DNA of 64,000 nt from Aureimonas sp. Leaf427. Its GTDB lineage: Bacteria; Pseudomonadota; Alphaproteobacteria; Rhizobiales; Rhizobiaceae. Under the pieces are notes generated by a model. That model worked only from the letters and a program-made list of their open reading frames with translations, was not told where the DNA came from and searched no databases. This document shows, one piece after another, positions 18,841 through 28,753 of the stretch (positions are counted from its first letter, which is position 1; every line of letters begins with the position of its first letter). Where the stretch lies: positions 248,457-312,456 of the forward strand of contig NZ_LMQW01000023.1 of the NCBI RefSeq assembly GCF_001425485.1, in the 5' to 3' direction. Both the position numbers and the translations under genes were made by a program.

Positions 18841-19545
18841 CTAAAGGCCCGTTCGCAGGCTCAGCGGAACGATCTTGCGGCCCTCGATCGTGATCGCCCG
18901 ATCCATGCGGGCGGCCAGCTGATGGTTGTGGGTCGCGATCAGCGCGGCGACACCGGACTGGCGCACGAGGGCCGTCAGCGCATCGAAGACATAGCCCGAC
19001 GTCGTCGGATCGAGATTGCCGGTCGGCTCGTCCGCCAGAAGCACGAACGGATTGTTGGCCACCGCCCTGGCAATCGCGACGCGCTGCTGCTCGCCGCCGG
19101 ACAGCTCCGCCGGGCGATGCGACGCGCGCTGTCCGATCCGCATGTAGTCGAGGAGCTGGCGCGCCCGCTCGGCCGCCTCCTTGTGCGACAGACCCGCGAC
19201 GAGCTGCGGCAGCATGACGTTCTCCAGCGCGGAGAACTCCGGCAGGAGATGGTGAAACTGGTAGACGAAGCCGATCGTCTGGCGGCGCATCGCGGTGCGT
19301 CGCGCGTCGTCCAGCGTGCCGCAGGCCTCGCCGTTGATGTAGACCTCGCCGCCATCGGGACGCTCGAGAAGGCCGGCAATGTGCAGAAGCGTCGACTTGC
19401 CCGCGCCCGACGGCGCGACGAGCGCCACCATCTCGCCCGGCATGATCTCGAAATCGGCGCCGTCGAGAATCGTCAGACGCTGCTCTCCCTGCGGATAATG
19501 GCGTTCGACGCGGTCGAGGCGGAGGGAATGCAGGCCGTCGGTCAT
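18841..19545 (-). CDS. lolD: Lipoprotein-releasing ABC transporter ATPase LolD
   Basis: ATPase (234 aa) of the LolCDE-type system that extracts lipoproteins from the inner membrane for delivery to the outer membrane. Walker A is APSGAGKST, the signature is LSGGEQQR and Walker B is [12 protein letters not shown]; the Q-loop segment [11 protein letters not shown] is LolD-specific. The ATG overlaps the lolC stop by 4 bases. The same frame runs open upstream through lolC, but that portion is not coding. Confidence 0.95.
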   Translation of the reverse strand: MTDGLHSLRLDRVERHYPQGEQRLTILDGADFEIMPGEMVALVAPSGAGKSTLLHIAGLLERPDGGEVYINGEACGTLDDARRTAMRRQTIGFVYQFHHLLPEFSALENVMLPQLVAGLSHKEAAERARQLLDYMRIGQRASHRPAELSGGEQQRVAIARAVANNPFVLLADEPTGNLDPTTSGYVFDALTALVRQSGVAALIATHNHQLAARMDRAITIEGRKIVPLSLRTGL

Positions 19546-20849
19546 TCGTATCTCAGGGCTTCGACCGGATCGAGGCGGGATGCCCGCCAGGCGGGGAAGA
19601 TGGTGGCCGCGAAGGAGAGGCCGATCGTCACCGCGACGACCGTCGCGACCTCCGACACGTCCACTTCCGCCGGGAGGCGGCTGAGGAAGTAGAGGTTGGG
19701 ATCGAAGAGGCTGCGGCCGGAGATCCAGGAGAAGAACTGCCGGAGATTCTCGATGTTCAGGCAGAAGGTCACGCCGAGGATCAGGCCGACGATCGTTCCG
19801 ATCACGCCGATCGAGACGCCGGTGATCATGAAGACGCGCATGATCGTCGCGCGGGTCGTGCCCATGGTGCGCAGGATCGCAATGTCGCTGCCCTTGTCCT
19901 TCACGAGCATGAAGAGACCGGAAATGATGTTGAGCGTGGCGACGAGAACGATCAGCGTCAGGATGATGAACATGACGTTCCGCTCCACCTGAAGGGCGGA
20001 GAAGAAGGACTCGTTCACCTGCTGCCAGGTGTAGGTGTAGTTCGGCCGCGCCGCCGCCTGCTCGACCCCCGCCTGGAGTTCGCGCACCTTGTCGGGATCG
20101 GTGACGAAGACCTCGACGGACTGCGCCCTGTCCTCCTCGTTGAAGAAGAGCTGTGCCTCCGCGAAGGGCATATAGACATAGGCCTTGTCGAAATCGGACA
20201 GGCCGATCTCGAAGATGGCGGTGACGGGATAGGACTTGCGGCGCGGCACGACGCCGAGCGGCGTCTGGTCGCCTTCGGGCGCCAGAAGCGTGATCTGGTC
20301 GCCGAGCGAGATGCCGAGCGCCTGGGCGAGACGGCTGCCGATCGCCAGCCCGCCGCCCGTGTCGAACCCGTCCAGCGTGCCGAGAAGGACGTTGGAGGAG
20401 ACCGGCTGGAGCTTCAGAAGATCGGCGCCGGCGACGCCCTTGACGAGCGCCGGCGCGCGGCCGCCCGTCGGACCGGTCGCCAGAACCTCGCCCTGGACAA
20501 GCGGCATGGCATAGGCGACGCCGGGGACGGCCGAGACGCGCGAGGCGACGTCCCGGTAGTCGGTCATCGGCGTGTCGGACCAGTTGACCACGATATGGCC
20601 GTTGACGCCCAGAATGCGGCTGAGCAGTTCCGTACGGAAGCCGTTCATCACCGACATGACGATGATGAGAGCGGCGACGCCGAGCGCGATGCCGGCGAAG
20701 GAGAAGCCGGCGATCGCCGAGACGCCGCGGTTGCGCCGCCGGGCGCGCAGATAGCGCACCGCGATCATCCATTCGAAGCGCGAGAATGGGCGCGTCGCCA
20801 GCGTCGCGGGCCTCTCTCGCGCGGGCGTCCCGGCCGTGGCGACCGTCAT
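19542..20849 (-). CDS. lolC: Lipoprotein-releasing ABC transporter permease LolC/E
   Basis: Inner-membrane permease (435 aa) of the LolCDE family: an N-terminal transmembrane helix ([21 protein letters not shown]) preceded by [14 protein letters not shown], a large periplasmic domain, and three C-terminal helices with FYIL-type FtsX-like sequence ([28 protein letters not shown]). Alphaproteobacteria usually have one LolC/E hybrid forming a homodimer (LolF-like), and only one is present here. It overlaps proS by 4 bases upstream and lolD by 4 bases downstream. Confidence 0.93.
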   Translation of the reverse strand: MTVATAGTPARERPATLATRPFSRFEWMIAVRYLRARRRNRGVSAIAGFSFAGIALGVAALIIVMSVMNGFRTELLSRILGVNGHIVVNWSDTPMTDYRDVASRVSAVPGVAYAMPLVQGEVLATGPTGGRAPALVKGVAGADLLKLQPVSSNVLLGTLDGFDTGGGLAIGSRLAQALGISLGDQITLLAPEGDQTPLGVVPRRKSYPVTAIFEIGLSDFDKAYVYMPFAEAQLFFNEEDRAQSVEVFVTDPDKVRELQAGVEQAAARPNYTYTWQQVNESFFSALQVERNVMFIILTLIVLVATLNIISGLFMLVKDKGSDIAILRTMGTTRATIMRVFMITGVSIGVIGTIVGLILGVTFCLNIENLRQFFSWISGRSLFDPNLYFLSRLPAEVDVSEVATVVAVTIGLSFAATIFPAWRASRLDPVEALRYE

Positions 20850-22168
20850 CCGGCAAGCCGCTGGAGAACGCCGTCGATCGGCAGGGTCTCGCGCTCGCCG
20901 GTCGCGCGGATCTTCACCTCGGCCTCGCCGGCCTTGGCGCCGCGCGGGCCGACGATGACCTGCACGGGCAGGCCGATCAGGTCCATCGTCGCGAACTTGG
21001 CGCCGGCGCGGGTGTCCTCGTCATCGAGCAGCACGTCATGGCCGGCGGCCTGCAGCTCGGCATAGAGCCGGTCGCAGGCGGCGTCGCAATCGGCATCGCC
21101 GGGCTTCATGTTGATGATGCCGACATCGAAGGGCGCGACGCCCTTCGGCCAGATGATACCGGCCTCGTCGTGGCTCGCCTCGATGATCGCCGCGATCAGG
21201 CGGCTCGGGCCGATGCCATAGGAGCCCATGAAGACGGGCGTGTCCTTGCCGTCGGGACCGGTGACGACGGCCTTCATCGGTTCGGAATATTTCGTGCCGA
21301 AGTGGAAGATGTGTCCGACCTCGATACCGCGCGCGGCGACGCGGTCGGCCTCGGGCAGCGCGGCGAAGGCGGCTTCGTCGTGCATCTCCTCGGTCGCCGC
21401 GTAAGGCGTCGTCCAATCGTCGACGATCTTCGCCAGCGAAGCGGCGTCGTCGAAGTCGAGCCCCTCGCCCGGAACGGCGAGCGACAGGAAGTCCTTGTGG
21501 CAAAAGACCTGGCTCTCGCCGGTGGAGGCGAGAATGATGAACTCGTGGCTGAGCTCGCCGCCGATCGGGCCGGTATCGGCACGCATCGGAATGGCCTTCA
21601 GGCCCAGCCGCTCGAACGTGCGCAGGTAGGCCACGAACATGCGATCGTAGGAGGCCTTGGAGGACTCGTAGTCCACGTCGAAGGAATAGGCGTCTTTCAT
21701 CAGGAACTCGCGGGAGCGCATGACGCCGAAACGGGGGCGCACCTCGTCGCGGAACTTCCACTGGATGTGGTAGAGATTCAGCGGCAGGTCCTTGTAGGAG
21801 CGGACGTAGGAGCGGAAAATCTCCGTCACCATCTCCTCATTGGTCGGGCCGAAGAGAAGCTCGCGCTCGTGGCGATCCTCGATCCGCAGCATTTCCTTGC
21901 CGTAGTCGTCGTAGCGCCCGCTTTCGCGCCAGAGATCGGCCGACTGGATGGTCGGCATCAGCATCTCGATGGCGCCGGCCCGGTTCTGCTCCTCGCGCAC
22001 GATGGCGCTGATCTTGTCGAGCACCCGCTTGCCCAGCGGCAGCCAGGAATAGATGCCGGCGGCCTGCTGCCGGATCATGCCGGCGCGGAGCATGAGCCGA
22101 TGCGAGACGATCTCGGCTTCCTTCGGCGTTTCTTTCAGGATCGGAAGGAAGTAACGCGACAGGCGCAT
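20846..22168 (-). CDS. proS: Prolyl-tRNA synthetase
   Basis: Class II aminoacyl-tRNA synthetase charging tRNA-Pro. At 440 aa it is the short alphaproteobacterial type without the editing insertion. Motif 2 is seen in [17 protein letters not shown] and motif 3 in [13 protein letters not shown]; the anticodon-binding domain is C-terminal. I chose the ATG at 22168 ([13 protein letters not shown]), which matches the family start; an ATG at 22327 in the same frame adds 53 residues with no family character. Its stop overlaps lolC, so translation, lipoprotein export and possibly other functions share one mRNA. Confidence 0.95.
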   Translation of the reverse strand: MRLSRYFLPILKETPKEAEIVSHRLMLRAGMIRQQAAGIYSWLPLGKRVLDKISAIVREEQNRAGAIEMLMPTIQSADLWRESGRYDDYGKEMLRIEDRHERELLFGPTNEEMVTEIFRSYVRSYKDLPLNLYHIQWKFRDEVRPRFGVMRSREFLMKDAYSFDVDYESSKASYDRMFVAYLRTFERLGLKAIPMRADTGPIGGELSHEFIILASTGESQVFCHKDFLSLAVPGEGLDFDDAASLAKIVDDWTTPYAATEEMHDEAAFAALPEADRVAARGIEVGHIFHFGTKYSEPMKAVVTGPDGKDTPVFMGSYGIGPSRLIAAIIEASHDEAGIIWPKGVAPFDVGIINMKPGDADCDAACDRLYAELQAAGHDVLLDDEDTRAGAKFATMDLIGLPVQVIVGPRGAKAGEAEVKIRATGERETLPIDGVLQRLAG

Positions 22169-22805
22169 TCGGGAATCGCACTTTCGGGAATGTCCGGCCC
22201 GGAGGATCCCAGGCACGGCGGGTTCGGGCGGAGAAGGTTTCGCCGACCGGTCTATCCGGCCGTTCGTCGGGCTCGTCTTCGGCTGAATCAAGGCACCCGT
22301 CCGGATTTTATCCGGCCGAGCGCGCACCTGCCCTCATAGCGGCTCGCCGGAAGCTTGGAAAGGCGGCGCGCCTGCCTGCTCATTTCTTCAGCGGAGCGTG
22401 CCCAGTGTTCCGGCGGCCATGCTGCGCACGCAATACAGGCATGAAATTTTACGTGACAATATGATGGCGGCGTTCTATCGTGCCGGCATAACACGAGAGT
22501 CGAAAAGACACTCGGAGCGCGGTCTAGTCTCGGGAGGACGTGGTTTTCGGCGCAAGTTCGTCTTGCTGCCCCGGACAATGTATCCGGCGGAAAATCCAGA
22601 CCTGCAATTTTAAATGCAAGACGAAAGTCTTGCATTTTTTTTGTGCTTTTCATTGGCCTGATAATGCGTGACGGCGTCCGATCACGCTTGAAACGGGTTG
22701 CGCCTTTGCGCGAGACGGATGCGCAAAAAACGAGAGCCCTGTCTCGCCCGAGCCTTGGCCGGAAGCATCGCAGCCAAGCTCGGTAAGCTATCTCCTGCTC
22801 TGCTG
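22169..22805. other. 637-base gap upstream of proS with an orphan plus-strand terminator
   Basis: No recognisable gene. It contains a textbook intrinsic terminator pointing right (22612-22642, listed separately) without an evident plus-strand gene before it, a small hairpin CCGGA-CAATGTA-TCCGG near 22575, and visibly AT-richer sequence around 22440-22660. The proS promoter should also be here. A short plus-strand RNA ending near 22642 is possible. Confidence 0.5.
22612..22642 (+). terminator. Strong intrinsic terminator without an assigned gene
   Basis: An 11-bp perfect stem (22612-22622 pairing with 22627-22637) with a GAAA tetraloop, followed by a T-run to 22642. The T tract lies on the right, so it acts on plus-strand transcripts; reading leftward only three T of the stem precede AAAATT, so it is weak for the minus strand. 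Confidence 0.85.
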
Positions 22806-23072
22806 TCAGGTGCCGGGAATGAAGTGCGGCAGGCTGTCCGGGCCGATTCCCCAGACTTCCGTGACCAGATAGAACGCGGCGAAGACGAGCAGAGACGCGA
22901 AGGTCGTCCAGAAGACCTTTCGCGGCAGGCTGAAATTCGTCGGCGCGCTGTGGGCCGTACCGAGAATTACGTCGTCGTCGTCGACCTGGCTGCGCATTCC
23001 GATCGGCAGGATCGCGAAGAGAACGGTCCACCAGATCACGAAGAAGATGGCAATTCCGGTGACCCAGCCCAT
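22806..23072 (-). CDS. DUF1467 family membrane protein
   Basis: An 88-aa protein of DUF1467, with two transmembrane helices (IAIFFVIWWTVLFAILPIG and VFWTTFASLLVFAAFYLVT) separated by a short acidic loop. The family is conserved next to mce and proS in Hyphomicrobiales and has no established function. A GAGG 8 bases before the ATG overlaps the end of the mce remnant, whose stop is only 3 bases upstream, as expected for the ancestral mce-DUF1467 operon. Confidence 0.9.
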   Translation of the reverse strand: MGWVTGIAIFFVIWWTVLFAILPIGMRSQVDDDDVILGTAHSAPTNFSLPRKVFWTTFASLLVFAAFYLVTEVWGIGPDSLPHFIPGT

Positions 23073-23075
23073 GGC

Positions 23076-23231
23076 TCAGACCTCTTCCAGTTCGACGAGG
23101 GCCCCGCCGGAATCGGCCGGGTGACGAAACGAGACGGGCCGTCGATGCGCGCCACGAGGGTCCGGACCACCCCCCGCCACGGCTCCGCGATCGGGAGCCG
23201 CGACGGCGATGGGGTCGAGCCGAGAGGGCAT
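23076..23231 (-). pseudogene. mce: Internally deleted methylmalonyl-CoA epimerase remnant
   Basis: A 51-aa frame sits exactly where mce (about 134 aa) stands in related genomes, between rnj and DUF1467. Its first ~17 residues (MPSRLDPIAVAAPDRGA) resemble the Mce N-terminus and its last ~34 (GAHRRPVSFRHP, then GGALVELEEV) the Mce C-terminus, still in frame with start and stop. About 80 central residues are missing. The first metal-ligand histidine, which lies in the N-terminal NHxAIAV motif of the family, is proline here, and the central ligands are absent, so epimerase activity is not expected. The alignment is from memory of the family. Confidence 0.75.
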
Positions 23232-23241
23232 GAAAGCGCCG

Positions 23242-24900
23242 TCAGCTTCGGATGACGAAGACGGTAACGATCGGCTTCTTGCCCCAGACGGAGTTCACCT
23301 CGGCACGGGCGGCTCTGCGCGCCGCTTCGCGGACGAGGTCGAGATCCTTGCGACGCTCGCGCGGAATGCTCTCGATCGCCTCGGCGACGGCATCGATCAG
23401 GCCTTCCTCGAACTCCTCGCCCTCGCGGTCGCGCTTGGGCAGACCGAGGCAGACGACGTCCGGGTCGTTGCGAAGTTCCAGCTTCTGCGTCAGCTCGACC
23501 AGAACCGTGACGTGACCGGCCTGCGAAAGGCGACGACGCTCCGGGATGCCCATTTCCTCGGCGGTGCCGATCATGGTCCCGTCTTTGTAGAGACGGCCGG
23601 CGGGAATCTCGTCGACGATCTCGGCCGGGCCCGGCGCGAGACGAACCATCTTGCCGTTGCGCGCCTCCACCACCTCGCGGACGCCGAGCTCGCGCGCGAG
23701 ACCCGCATGCGCCTTCAAATGGGCGGCCTCGCCATGGGCGGGAACGGCGATCTGCGGCCGGACCCAGTCGTACATCTGCTTCATCTCGCTGCGGCGCGGA
23801 TGGCCGGAGACGTGGACCAGCCGGTCGCGATCCTCGATGATCTCGACGCCCTGCTCGATCAGCGCGTTCTTGATATCGACGATGCCCTTCTCGTTGCCAG
23901 GAATGGCGCGGGAGGAGAAGATGACCGCATCGCCCTTCGACAAGGCGACCGTCGGATGTTCGTCCCGCGCCAGGCGGGCGAGCGCAGCGCGCGGCTCGCC
24001 CTGGCTGCCCGTCAGGATGATCACGGCCTTCTCGCGCGGGATGTAGCCGAAGTCCTGTTCATCGAGGAACGGCGGGAGACCTTCGAGATAGCCGAGTTCG
24101 CCCGCGACATCGACCATGCGCTTCATCGAGCGGCCGAGAAGCAGGGTCTGGCGGCCGGAATCGGCGGCCGCCTGGGCGACGGCGCGGATGCGGCCGATAT
24201 TGGACGAGAAGGTCGTGACCGCCACGCGCCCGCTCGCCTCCTGGATGATCTCGCGAAGCGAAACGCCAACCTCCGACTCGCTGGGGCTGACGCCGTCGCG
24301 CATCGCGTTCGTCGAGTCGCAGACGAGCGCCAGGACGCCCTCGTCGCCGATCTCCCGCAGACGCTTCTCGTCGGTCGGCGCGCCGAGCGCGGGATGGGCG
24401 TCGATCTTCCAGTCGCCGGTGTGGAGCACCGTGCCGAGCGGCGTGCGGATCGCAAGCGCCACAGGCTCCGGGATCGAGTGCGTGACGTTGATCGCCTCGA
24501 CCGAGAACGGACCCACCTGGAACGTCTCACCGGCGTTGAAGATCGTGACCGGGATCTTCGGCGCGCCCGGCTCGCCCTCGCGCTTGGCTGCGAGGAGCGC
24601 CGCCGTGAACGGCGTCGCATGAACCGGCGCCTTCAGGCGCGGCCAGAGATCGAGCAGCGCGCCGTAATGGTCTTCGTGCGCGTGAGTGATGACGATCCCG
24701 GCGATCCGCGCGCGGTTGCGCTCGAGAAAGCGGATGTCAGGGAAGATCAGATCGACGCCGGGAAAGTCCGGGCCGGCAAAGGACACACCGCAATCGACGA
24801 CCATCCACTGGCGGTCGTGCTCGGGCCCATAGCCGTAGGCGGCGAGATTCATACCGATCTCACCGATGCCGCCGAGCGGCAGGAATACGAGTTCTGTCAA
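23242..24900 (-). CDS. rnj: Ribonuclease J
   Basis: Metallo-beta-lactamase/beta-CASP ribonuclease (552 aa) with 5'-3' exonuclease and endonuclease activity, used in rRNA and mRNA maturation in alphaproteobacteria. The N-terminal LVFLPLGGIGEIGMN and the zinc motif THAHEDHYGA (about residues 75-85) are clear, and the beta-CASP region holds SGHPRRSE. The start is TTG at 24900: the frame has a stop (TGA) four codons upstream and no ATG or GTG between, so TTG is the only standard choice. A rare start may keep its level low. Confidence 0.93.
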   Translation of the reverse strand: MTELVFLPLGGIGEIGMNLAAYGYGPEHDRQWMVVDCGVSFAGPDFPGVDLIFPDIRFLERNRARIAGIVITHAHEDHYGALLDLWPRLKAPVHATPFTAALLAAKREGEPGAPKIPVTIFNAGETFQVGPFSVEAINVTHSIPEPVALAIRTPLGTVLHTGDWKIDAHPALGAPTDEKRLREIGDEGVLALVCDSTNAMRDGVSPSESEVGVSLREIIQEASGRVAVTTFSSNIGRIRAVAQAAADSGRQTLLLGRSMKRMVDVAGELGYLEGLPPFLDEQDFGYIPREKAVIILTGSQGEPRAALARLARDEHPTVALSKGDAVIFSSRAIPGNEKGIVDIKNALIEQGVEIIEDRDRLVHVSGHPRRSEMKQMYDWVRPQIAVPAHGEAAHLKAHAGLARELGVREVVEARNGKMVRLAPGPAEIVDEIPAGRLYKDGTMIGTAEEMGIPERRRLSQAGHVTVLVELTQKLELRNDPDVVCLGLPKRDREGEEFEEGLIDAVAEAIESIPRERRKDLDLVREAARRAARAEVNSVWGKKPIVTVFVIRS

Positions 24901-24982
24901 GGTCTTATCACTTCATCTTCAAAGCGGGAATCCGCTGGTTCATATCTAGAATCATGTTGCCGTTATGCGATGCGGCTCATCG

Positions 24983-25780
24983 TCAATGTCGTGGCTCGAA
25001 GCGGTCGGGCGCGGCTCGCTGCCCTCCGGCTCCCAGCAGAAAGAGATCACCCGCCGATATGGAGCGGCGGCGCCCGCCGTCCTCCTCCAGGATCAGCCTT
25101 CCATCGAGATCGAGGCCGACGAAGCGCCCGGTCAGGCTGCCCTCGGCGAGATTGATCGTGCACGGACCGCCGACGCCGGCGGCATGAGACAGCCAATTCT
25201 CGCGGATCGCGGCGAAGTTCCGCCCGCCGTCCCAGAGCGCCAGAGCGCTCTCGACGCCCTCGGCCAGCGCCTCGAAAACGGCCTCGACGCTCGCCGGGAT
25301 GCCGGAAAGACGAAGGCTCGTCACCGGATAGGGCGTGTTCTCGGGACAGTGCTCGATATTGACCCCGCAGCCGACGACGCAAGCCACGCGGCCGTCGGAG
25401 AGGCGCTCGCTCTCGATAAGGATGCCGACCGATTTCCGGCCATCGACGAGGATGTCGTTCGGCCATTTGATCCCGACGGAGGGCCTGTCGCCGATCGTCA
25501 GGCCGGCGAGGCCGTCGCGAACGCCCAGCGCGACGACGAGAGGCAGGTTCAGAAGGTCGTTCGGCCACGCCGGATCGATCAGCAAAAGGCTCGTGTAGAG
25601 ATTGCCGGTCTCCGACACCCATTCCCGCCCGCGACGACCGCGCCCTGCCGACTGGCGGGCCGCGGTGATCCACAGCGGACCGGGATCGCCGGCGCGCGCC
25701 GCCTCCAGGGCGACGACATTGGTCGACCCGACCTCGTCGAGCGCGAGACGGCGGCGCGCCGCCTTGCGGCCCTGCCCCAC
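24983..25780 (-). CDS. birA: Biotin--[acetyl-CoA-carboxylase] ligase
   Basis: Enzyme (265 aa) that makes biotinyl-AMP and attaches biotin to the carboxylase carrier protein. The GRGRRGREW nucleotide-binding motif, KWPNDILV and GCGVNIEH are present, and an SH3-like C-terminal domain follows (LTGRFVGLDLDGRL). It has no N-terminal helix-turn-helix, so it is not a biotin-operon repressor. The start is GTG, placed directly behind the nuoN stop; birA is a usual last gene of the nuo operon in Hyphomicrobiales. Confidence 0.93.
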   Translation of the reverse strand: MGQGRKAARRRLALDEVGSTNVVALEAARAGDPGPLWITAARQSAGRGRRGREWVSETGNLYTSLLLIDPAWPNDLLNLPLVVALGVRDGLAGLTIGDRPSVGIKWPNDILVDGRKSVGILIESERLSDGRVACVVGCGVNIEHCPENTPYPVTSLRLSGIPASVEAVFEALAEGVESALALWDGGRNFAAIRENWLSHAAGVGGPCTINLAEGSLTGRFVGLDLDGRLILEEDGGRRRSISAGDLFLLGAGGQRAAPDRFEPRH

Positions 25781-25782
25781 CG

Positions 25783-27225
25783 TCAGAAGAACGTCCTAGC
25801 GGCGGCTTCGGCTGCGGCGAAGAGCGATCCGCCGACGAGGAGATAGACCGGGAAGATGAAGAGAGCGGACGCGCCGAGCACGACCCGAAGCTCCATCGCC
25901 ATCGGCACGAAGGCCTCGACCGGCTCGTCGAACCACATCACCTTCACGATTCGAAGATAGTAGTACAGACCGACGACGCTGGTCAGAACGCCGATGATCG
26001 CGAGGCCATAGAGACCCGACTCCACCGCCGCCATGAAGACGAAGTACTTGGCGAAGAAGCCTGCCAGGGGCGGCAGGCCCGCCAGCGACAGCATGAGGAT
26101 GGTCAGAAGAAGCGCCATGATCGGGTTGGTGCGCGACAGGCCCGAAAGCTCGCTGATGTCCTCCACCATTCCATCGCGGCGGCGCATCGCGAGGATCACG
26201 GCGAAGCAGCCGAGCGTCATCGTCATGTAGATCGCCATGTAGAGGAGCACACCGCGCACCCCCTCGACATTGGCGGCGGCGAGACCGACGAGCGCGAAGC
26301 CCATATGGCCGATCGAGGAATAGGCCATCAGGCGCTTGATGTTGCGCTGGCCGATCGCGGCGAAGGCGCCGAGGCCCATGGAGGCGATCGAGATGAAGAC
26401 GACGACCTGCTGCCAGTCCCCCGTCAGCGGCGCGAAGCCTTCGACGGTGAAGCGGGTGAGAAGCGCGATCGCGGCGACCTTCGGCGCGCCCGCGAAGAAG
26501 GCCGTCACCGGGGTCGGCGCGCCTTCATAGACGTCGGGCGTCCACATGTGGAACGGCACGGCCGAGATCTTGAAGGCGAGGCCGGCGATGACGAAGACGA
26601 GGCCGACGGCGAGGCCAAAGGTGCGGCCCTCCGAAGCGAGCGCGGTGGCGATGGCGCCGAACTCGATCTGGCCGGTGAAGCCGTAGACCATGGACGAGCC
26701 GTAGAGCAGCATGCCCGACGAGAGAGCGCCGAGGATGAAGTACTTCAGGCCGGCCTCGGTCGAGCGGACATTGTCCCGATTGAAGGCGGCGATGACGTAG
26801 AGTGCGAGCGACTGGAGCTCGAGGCCGAGATAGAGCGCGATCAGATCGCCCGCCGAGACCATCAGCATCATGCCGATCGTTGCGAGGATCAGAAGAACCG
26901 GGAACTCGAAGCGATGGAACTTCTCGATCTCGGCAAAGCTCGCGGACATGACGATGACCGCGCCCGATCCGATCAGAACGACGAGCTTCATGTAGCGCGC
27001 GAAGGGATCGAGGACGAAGGACCCGTTGAAGGCCACGCCCGTCGGCGTCGCGAAGATCAGCCAGAGAGCCGCGACCACGACGAGCGCGACGGACAGGGTC
27101 GAGACGAGCTTCGCGCTCCCCTCCCCGAGGAAAACGCCGAGCATCAGAAGCAGCATCGCGCCGCCCGCGAGGATGACCTCGGGCGCGATGAGCGAAAGGC
27201 TTCCGGAGAGGGTTTCGGTCAGCAT
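25783..27225 (-). CDS. nuoN: NADH-quinone oxidoreductase subunit N
   Basis: Antiporter-like membrane subunit of complex I (480 aa, about 14 transmembrane helices). Conserved elements include the broken-helix region with [20 protein letters not shown] and the lysine-bearing [20 protein letters not shown], part of the proton path. It ends the structural genes of the nuo operon and is followed after 2 bases by birA. Confidence 0.96.
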   Translation of the reverse strand: MLTETLSGSLSLIAPEVILAGGAMLLLMLGVFLGEGSAKLVSTLSVALVVVAALWLIFATPTGVAFNGSFVLDPFARYMKLVVLIGSGAVIVMSASFAEIEKFHRFEFPVLLILATIGMMLMVSAGDLIALYLGLELQSLALYVIAAFNRDNVRSTEAGLKYFILGALSSGMLLYGSSMVYGFTGQIEFGAIATALASEGRTFGLAVGLVFVIAGLAFKISAVPFHMWTPDVYEGAPTPVTAFFAGAPKVAAIALLTRFTVEGFAPLTGDWQQVVVFISIASMGLGAFAAIGQRNIKRLMAYSSIGHMGFALVGLAAANVEGVRGVLLYMAIYMTMTLGCFAVILAMRRRDGMVEDISELSGLSRTNPIMALLLTILMLSLAGLPPLAGFFAKYFVFMAAVESGLYGLAIIGVLTSVVGLYYYLRIVKVMWFDEPVEAFVPMAMELRVVLGASALFIFPVYLLVGGSLFAAAEAAARTFF

Positions 27226-27241
27226 CGGTCGCGTCTTTCGA

Positions 27242-28753
27242 TCACTGCGCCAACGCGACGGCCTGAGCCGCCTCGAGTGCTGCGGTGTAGCTCTTCAGGA
27301 GCGTGTCGACGGAGGCCGCCGTCACGTTGAAAACCGGCATCGGATAGACGCCGAAGAAGATGGTGAGCACGGCCAGCGGGTAGAGAAGGATCTTCTCCCG
27401 CCGGTCGAGATCGAGAATGCCCTTCAGCGAGTCCTTCGTCAGCGCGCCGAAGATCACCCGGCGGTAGAGCCAGAGAGCATAGGCGGCCGACAGGATGACG
27501 CCGGTCGTGGCGAAGATCGCGACCCAGGTGTTGGCGCGGAAGACCCCGAGCAGCGTCAGGAACTCGCCGACGAAGCCGGACGTGCCGGGCAGGCCGACAT
27601 TGGCCATGGTGAAGAGCAGAAACACGGTCGCGTAGGCCGGCATGCGGCTGACGAGACCGCCATAGGCGGCGATGTCGCGCGTGTGCATGCGGTCGTAGAC
27701 GACGCCGACGCAGAGGAAGAGCGCGCCCGAGACGAGGCCGTGGCTCAGCATCTGGAAGATCGCGCCCTGGAGGCCCTGCTCGTTCGCCGCGAAGATACCC
27801 ATGGTCACGAAGCCCATATGGGCGACGGACGAATAGGCGATCAGCTTCTTGATATCCTCCTGCATCAACGCGACCAGCGAGGTGTAGATGATCGCGACGG
27901 CCGAGAGCGCGAAGACGAGCGGCGCGAAATCTGCCGATGCCAGCGGGAACATGGGCAGCGAGAAGCGGATGAAGCCGTAGCCGCCGAGCTTCAGGAGAAT
28001 GCCGGCCAGGATGACGGAACCCGCCGTCGGCGCCTCGACGTGCGCGTCCGGCAGCCAGGTGTGGACCGGCCACATCGGCATCTTCACCGCGAAGCTCGCG
28101 AAGAAGGCGAGCCACAGCCAGGTCTGCATCTCGGCGGGGAAGCGCGCCTGGAGCAGCTCGGGGATCGAGGACGTGCCGGCGGTCCAGTACATCGCCATCA
28201 TGGCGACGAGCATCAGGACCGAGCCGAGGAACGTGTAGAGGAAGAACTTGTAGCTCGCATAGACGCGGCGCTTGCCGCCCCACACGCCGATGATGAGGAA
28301 CATCGGAATGAGGCCGCCCTCGAAGAAGATGTAGAACAGCACGATGTCGAGCGAGCAGAACACGCCGACGACGAGCGTCTCCAGGACGAGGAAGGCGATC
28401 ATGTACTCCTTCACCCGCGTCTGCACGGATTCCCAGCTGGCCAGGATGCAGATCGGCATGAGGAAGGTCGTCAGAATGACGAAGAGCAGCGAAATGCCGT
28501 CGACGCCCATGTGATAGGTGATGCCCGTTCCGAGCCAATCGGCCCGCTCAACCATCTGGAAGCCGGGATCGGTCTCGTCGAACGAGCCCCAGACGAAGAG
28601 CGAGAGAACGAAGGTGATCACGGTCGTGTAGAGCGCGATCAGCCGGATGTTGTGCTTCTGCGCCGGCGTCTCGCCGCCCATCAGCATGATCAGCACCACG
28701 CCGACCAGCGGCGCGAAGGTCACCAGCGACAGGATGGGAAAGTCGAGGCTCAT
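27242..28753 (-). CDS. nuoM: NADH-quinone oxidoreductase subunit M
   Basis: Antiporter-like complex I subunit (503 aa). The essential glutamate lies in [21 protein letters not shown], and the second half-channel lysine in [20 protein letters not shown] chose the ATG at 28753 ([10 protein letters not shown]), which overlaps the nuoL stop by one base (TGATG), instead of the upstream in-frame start at 29002 that reads through nuoL. Confidence 0.96.
   Translation of the reverse strand: MSLDFPILSLVTFAPLVGVVLIMLMGGETPAQKHNIRLIALYTTVITFVLSLFVWGSFDETDPGFQMVERADWLGTGITYHMGVDGISLLFVILTTFLMPICILASWESVQTRVKEYMIAFLVLETLVVGVFCSLDIVLFYIFFEGGLIPMFLIIGVWGGKRRVYASYKFFLYTFLGSVLMLVAMMAMYWTAGTSSIPELLQARFPAEMQTWLWLAFFASFAVKMPMWPVHTWLPDAHVEAPTAGSVILAGILLKLGGYGFIRFSLPMFPLASADFAPLVFALSAVAIIYTSLVALMQEDIKKLIAYSSVAHMGFVTMGIFAANEQGLQGAIFQMLSHGLVSGALFLCVGVVYDRMHTRDIAAYGGLVSRMPAYATVFLLFTMANVGLPGTSGFVGEFLTLLGVFRANTWVAIFATTGVILSAAYALWLYRRVIFGALTKDSLKGILDLDRREKILLYPLAVLTIFFGVYPMPVFNVTAASVDTLLKSYTAALEAAQAVALAQ

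Noticed and set aside
22398-22613. 71-codon plus-strand frame ending within the terminator stem
   Set aside because: GTG start, no ribosome binding site, odd composition; the terminator is better explained by a non-coding RNA.
22288-22653. 121-codon minus-strand frame starting MKSTKKMQDFRLAFK upstream of proS
   Set aside because: The first 25 residues look protein-like, but the rest is Cys/His/Arg-rich with no family character, it spans the orphan terminator, and it overlaps the likely proS leader.
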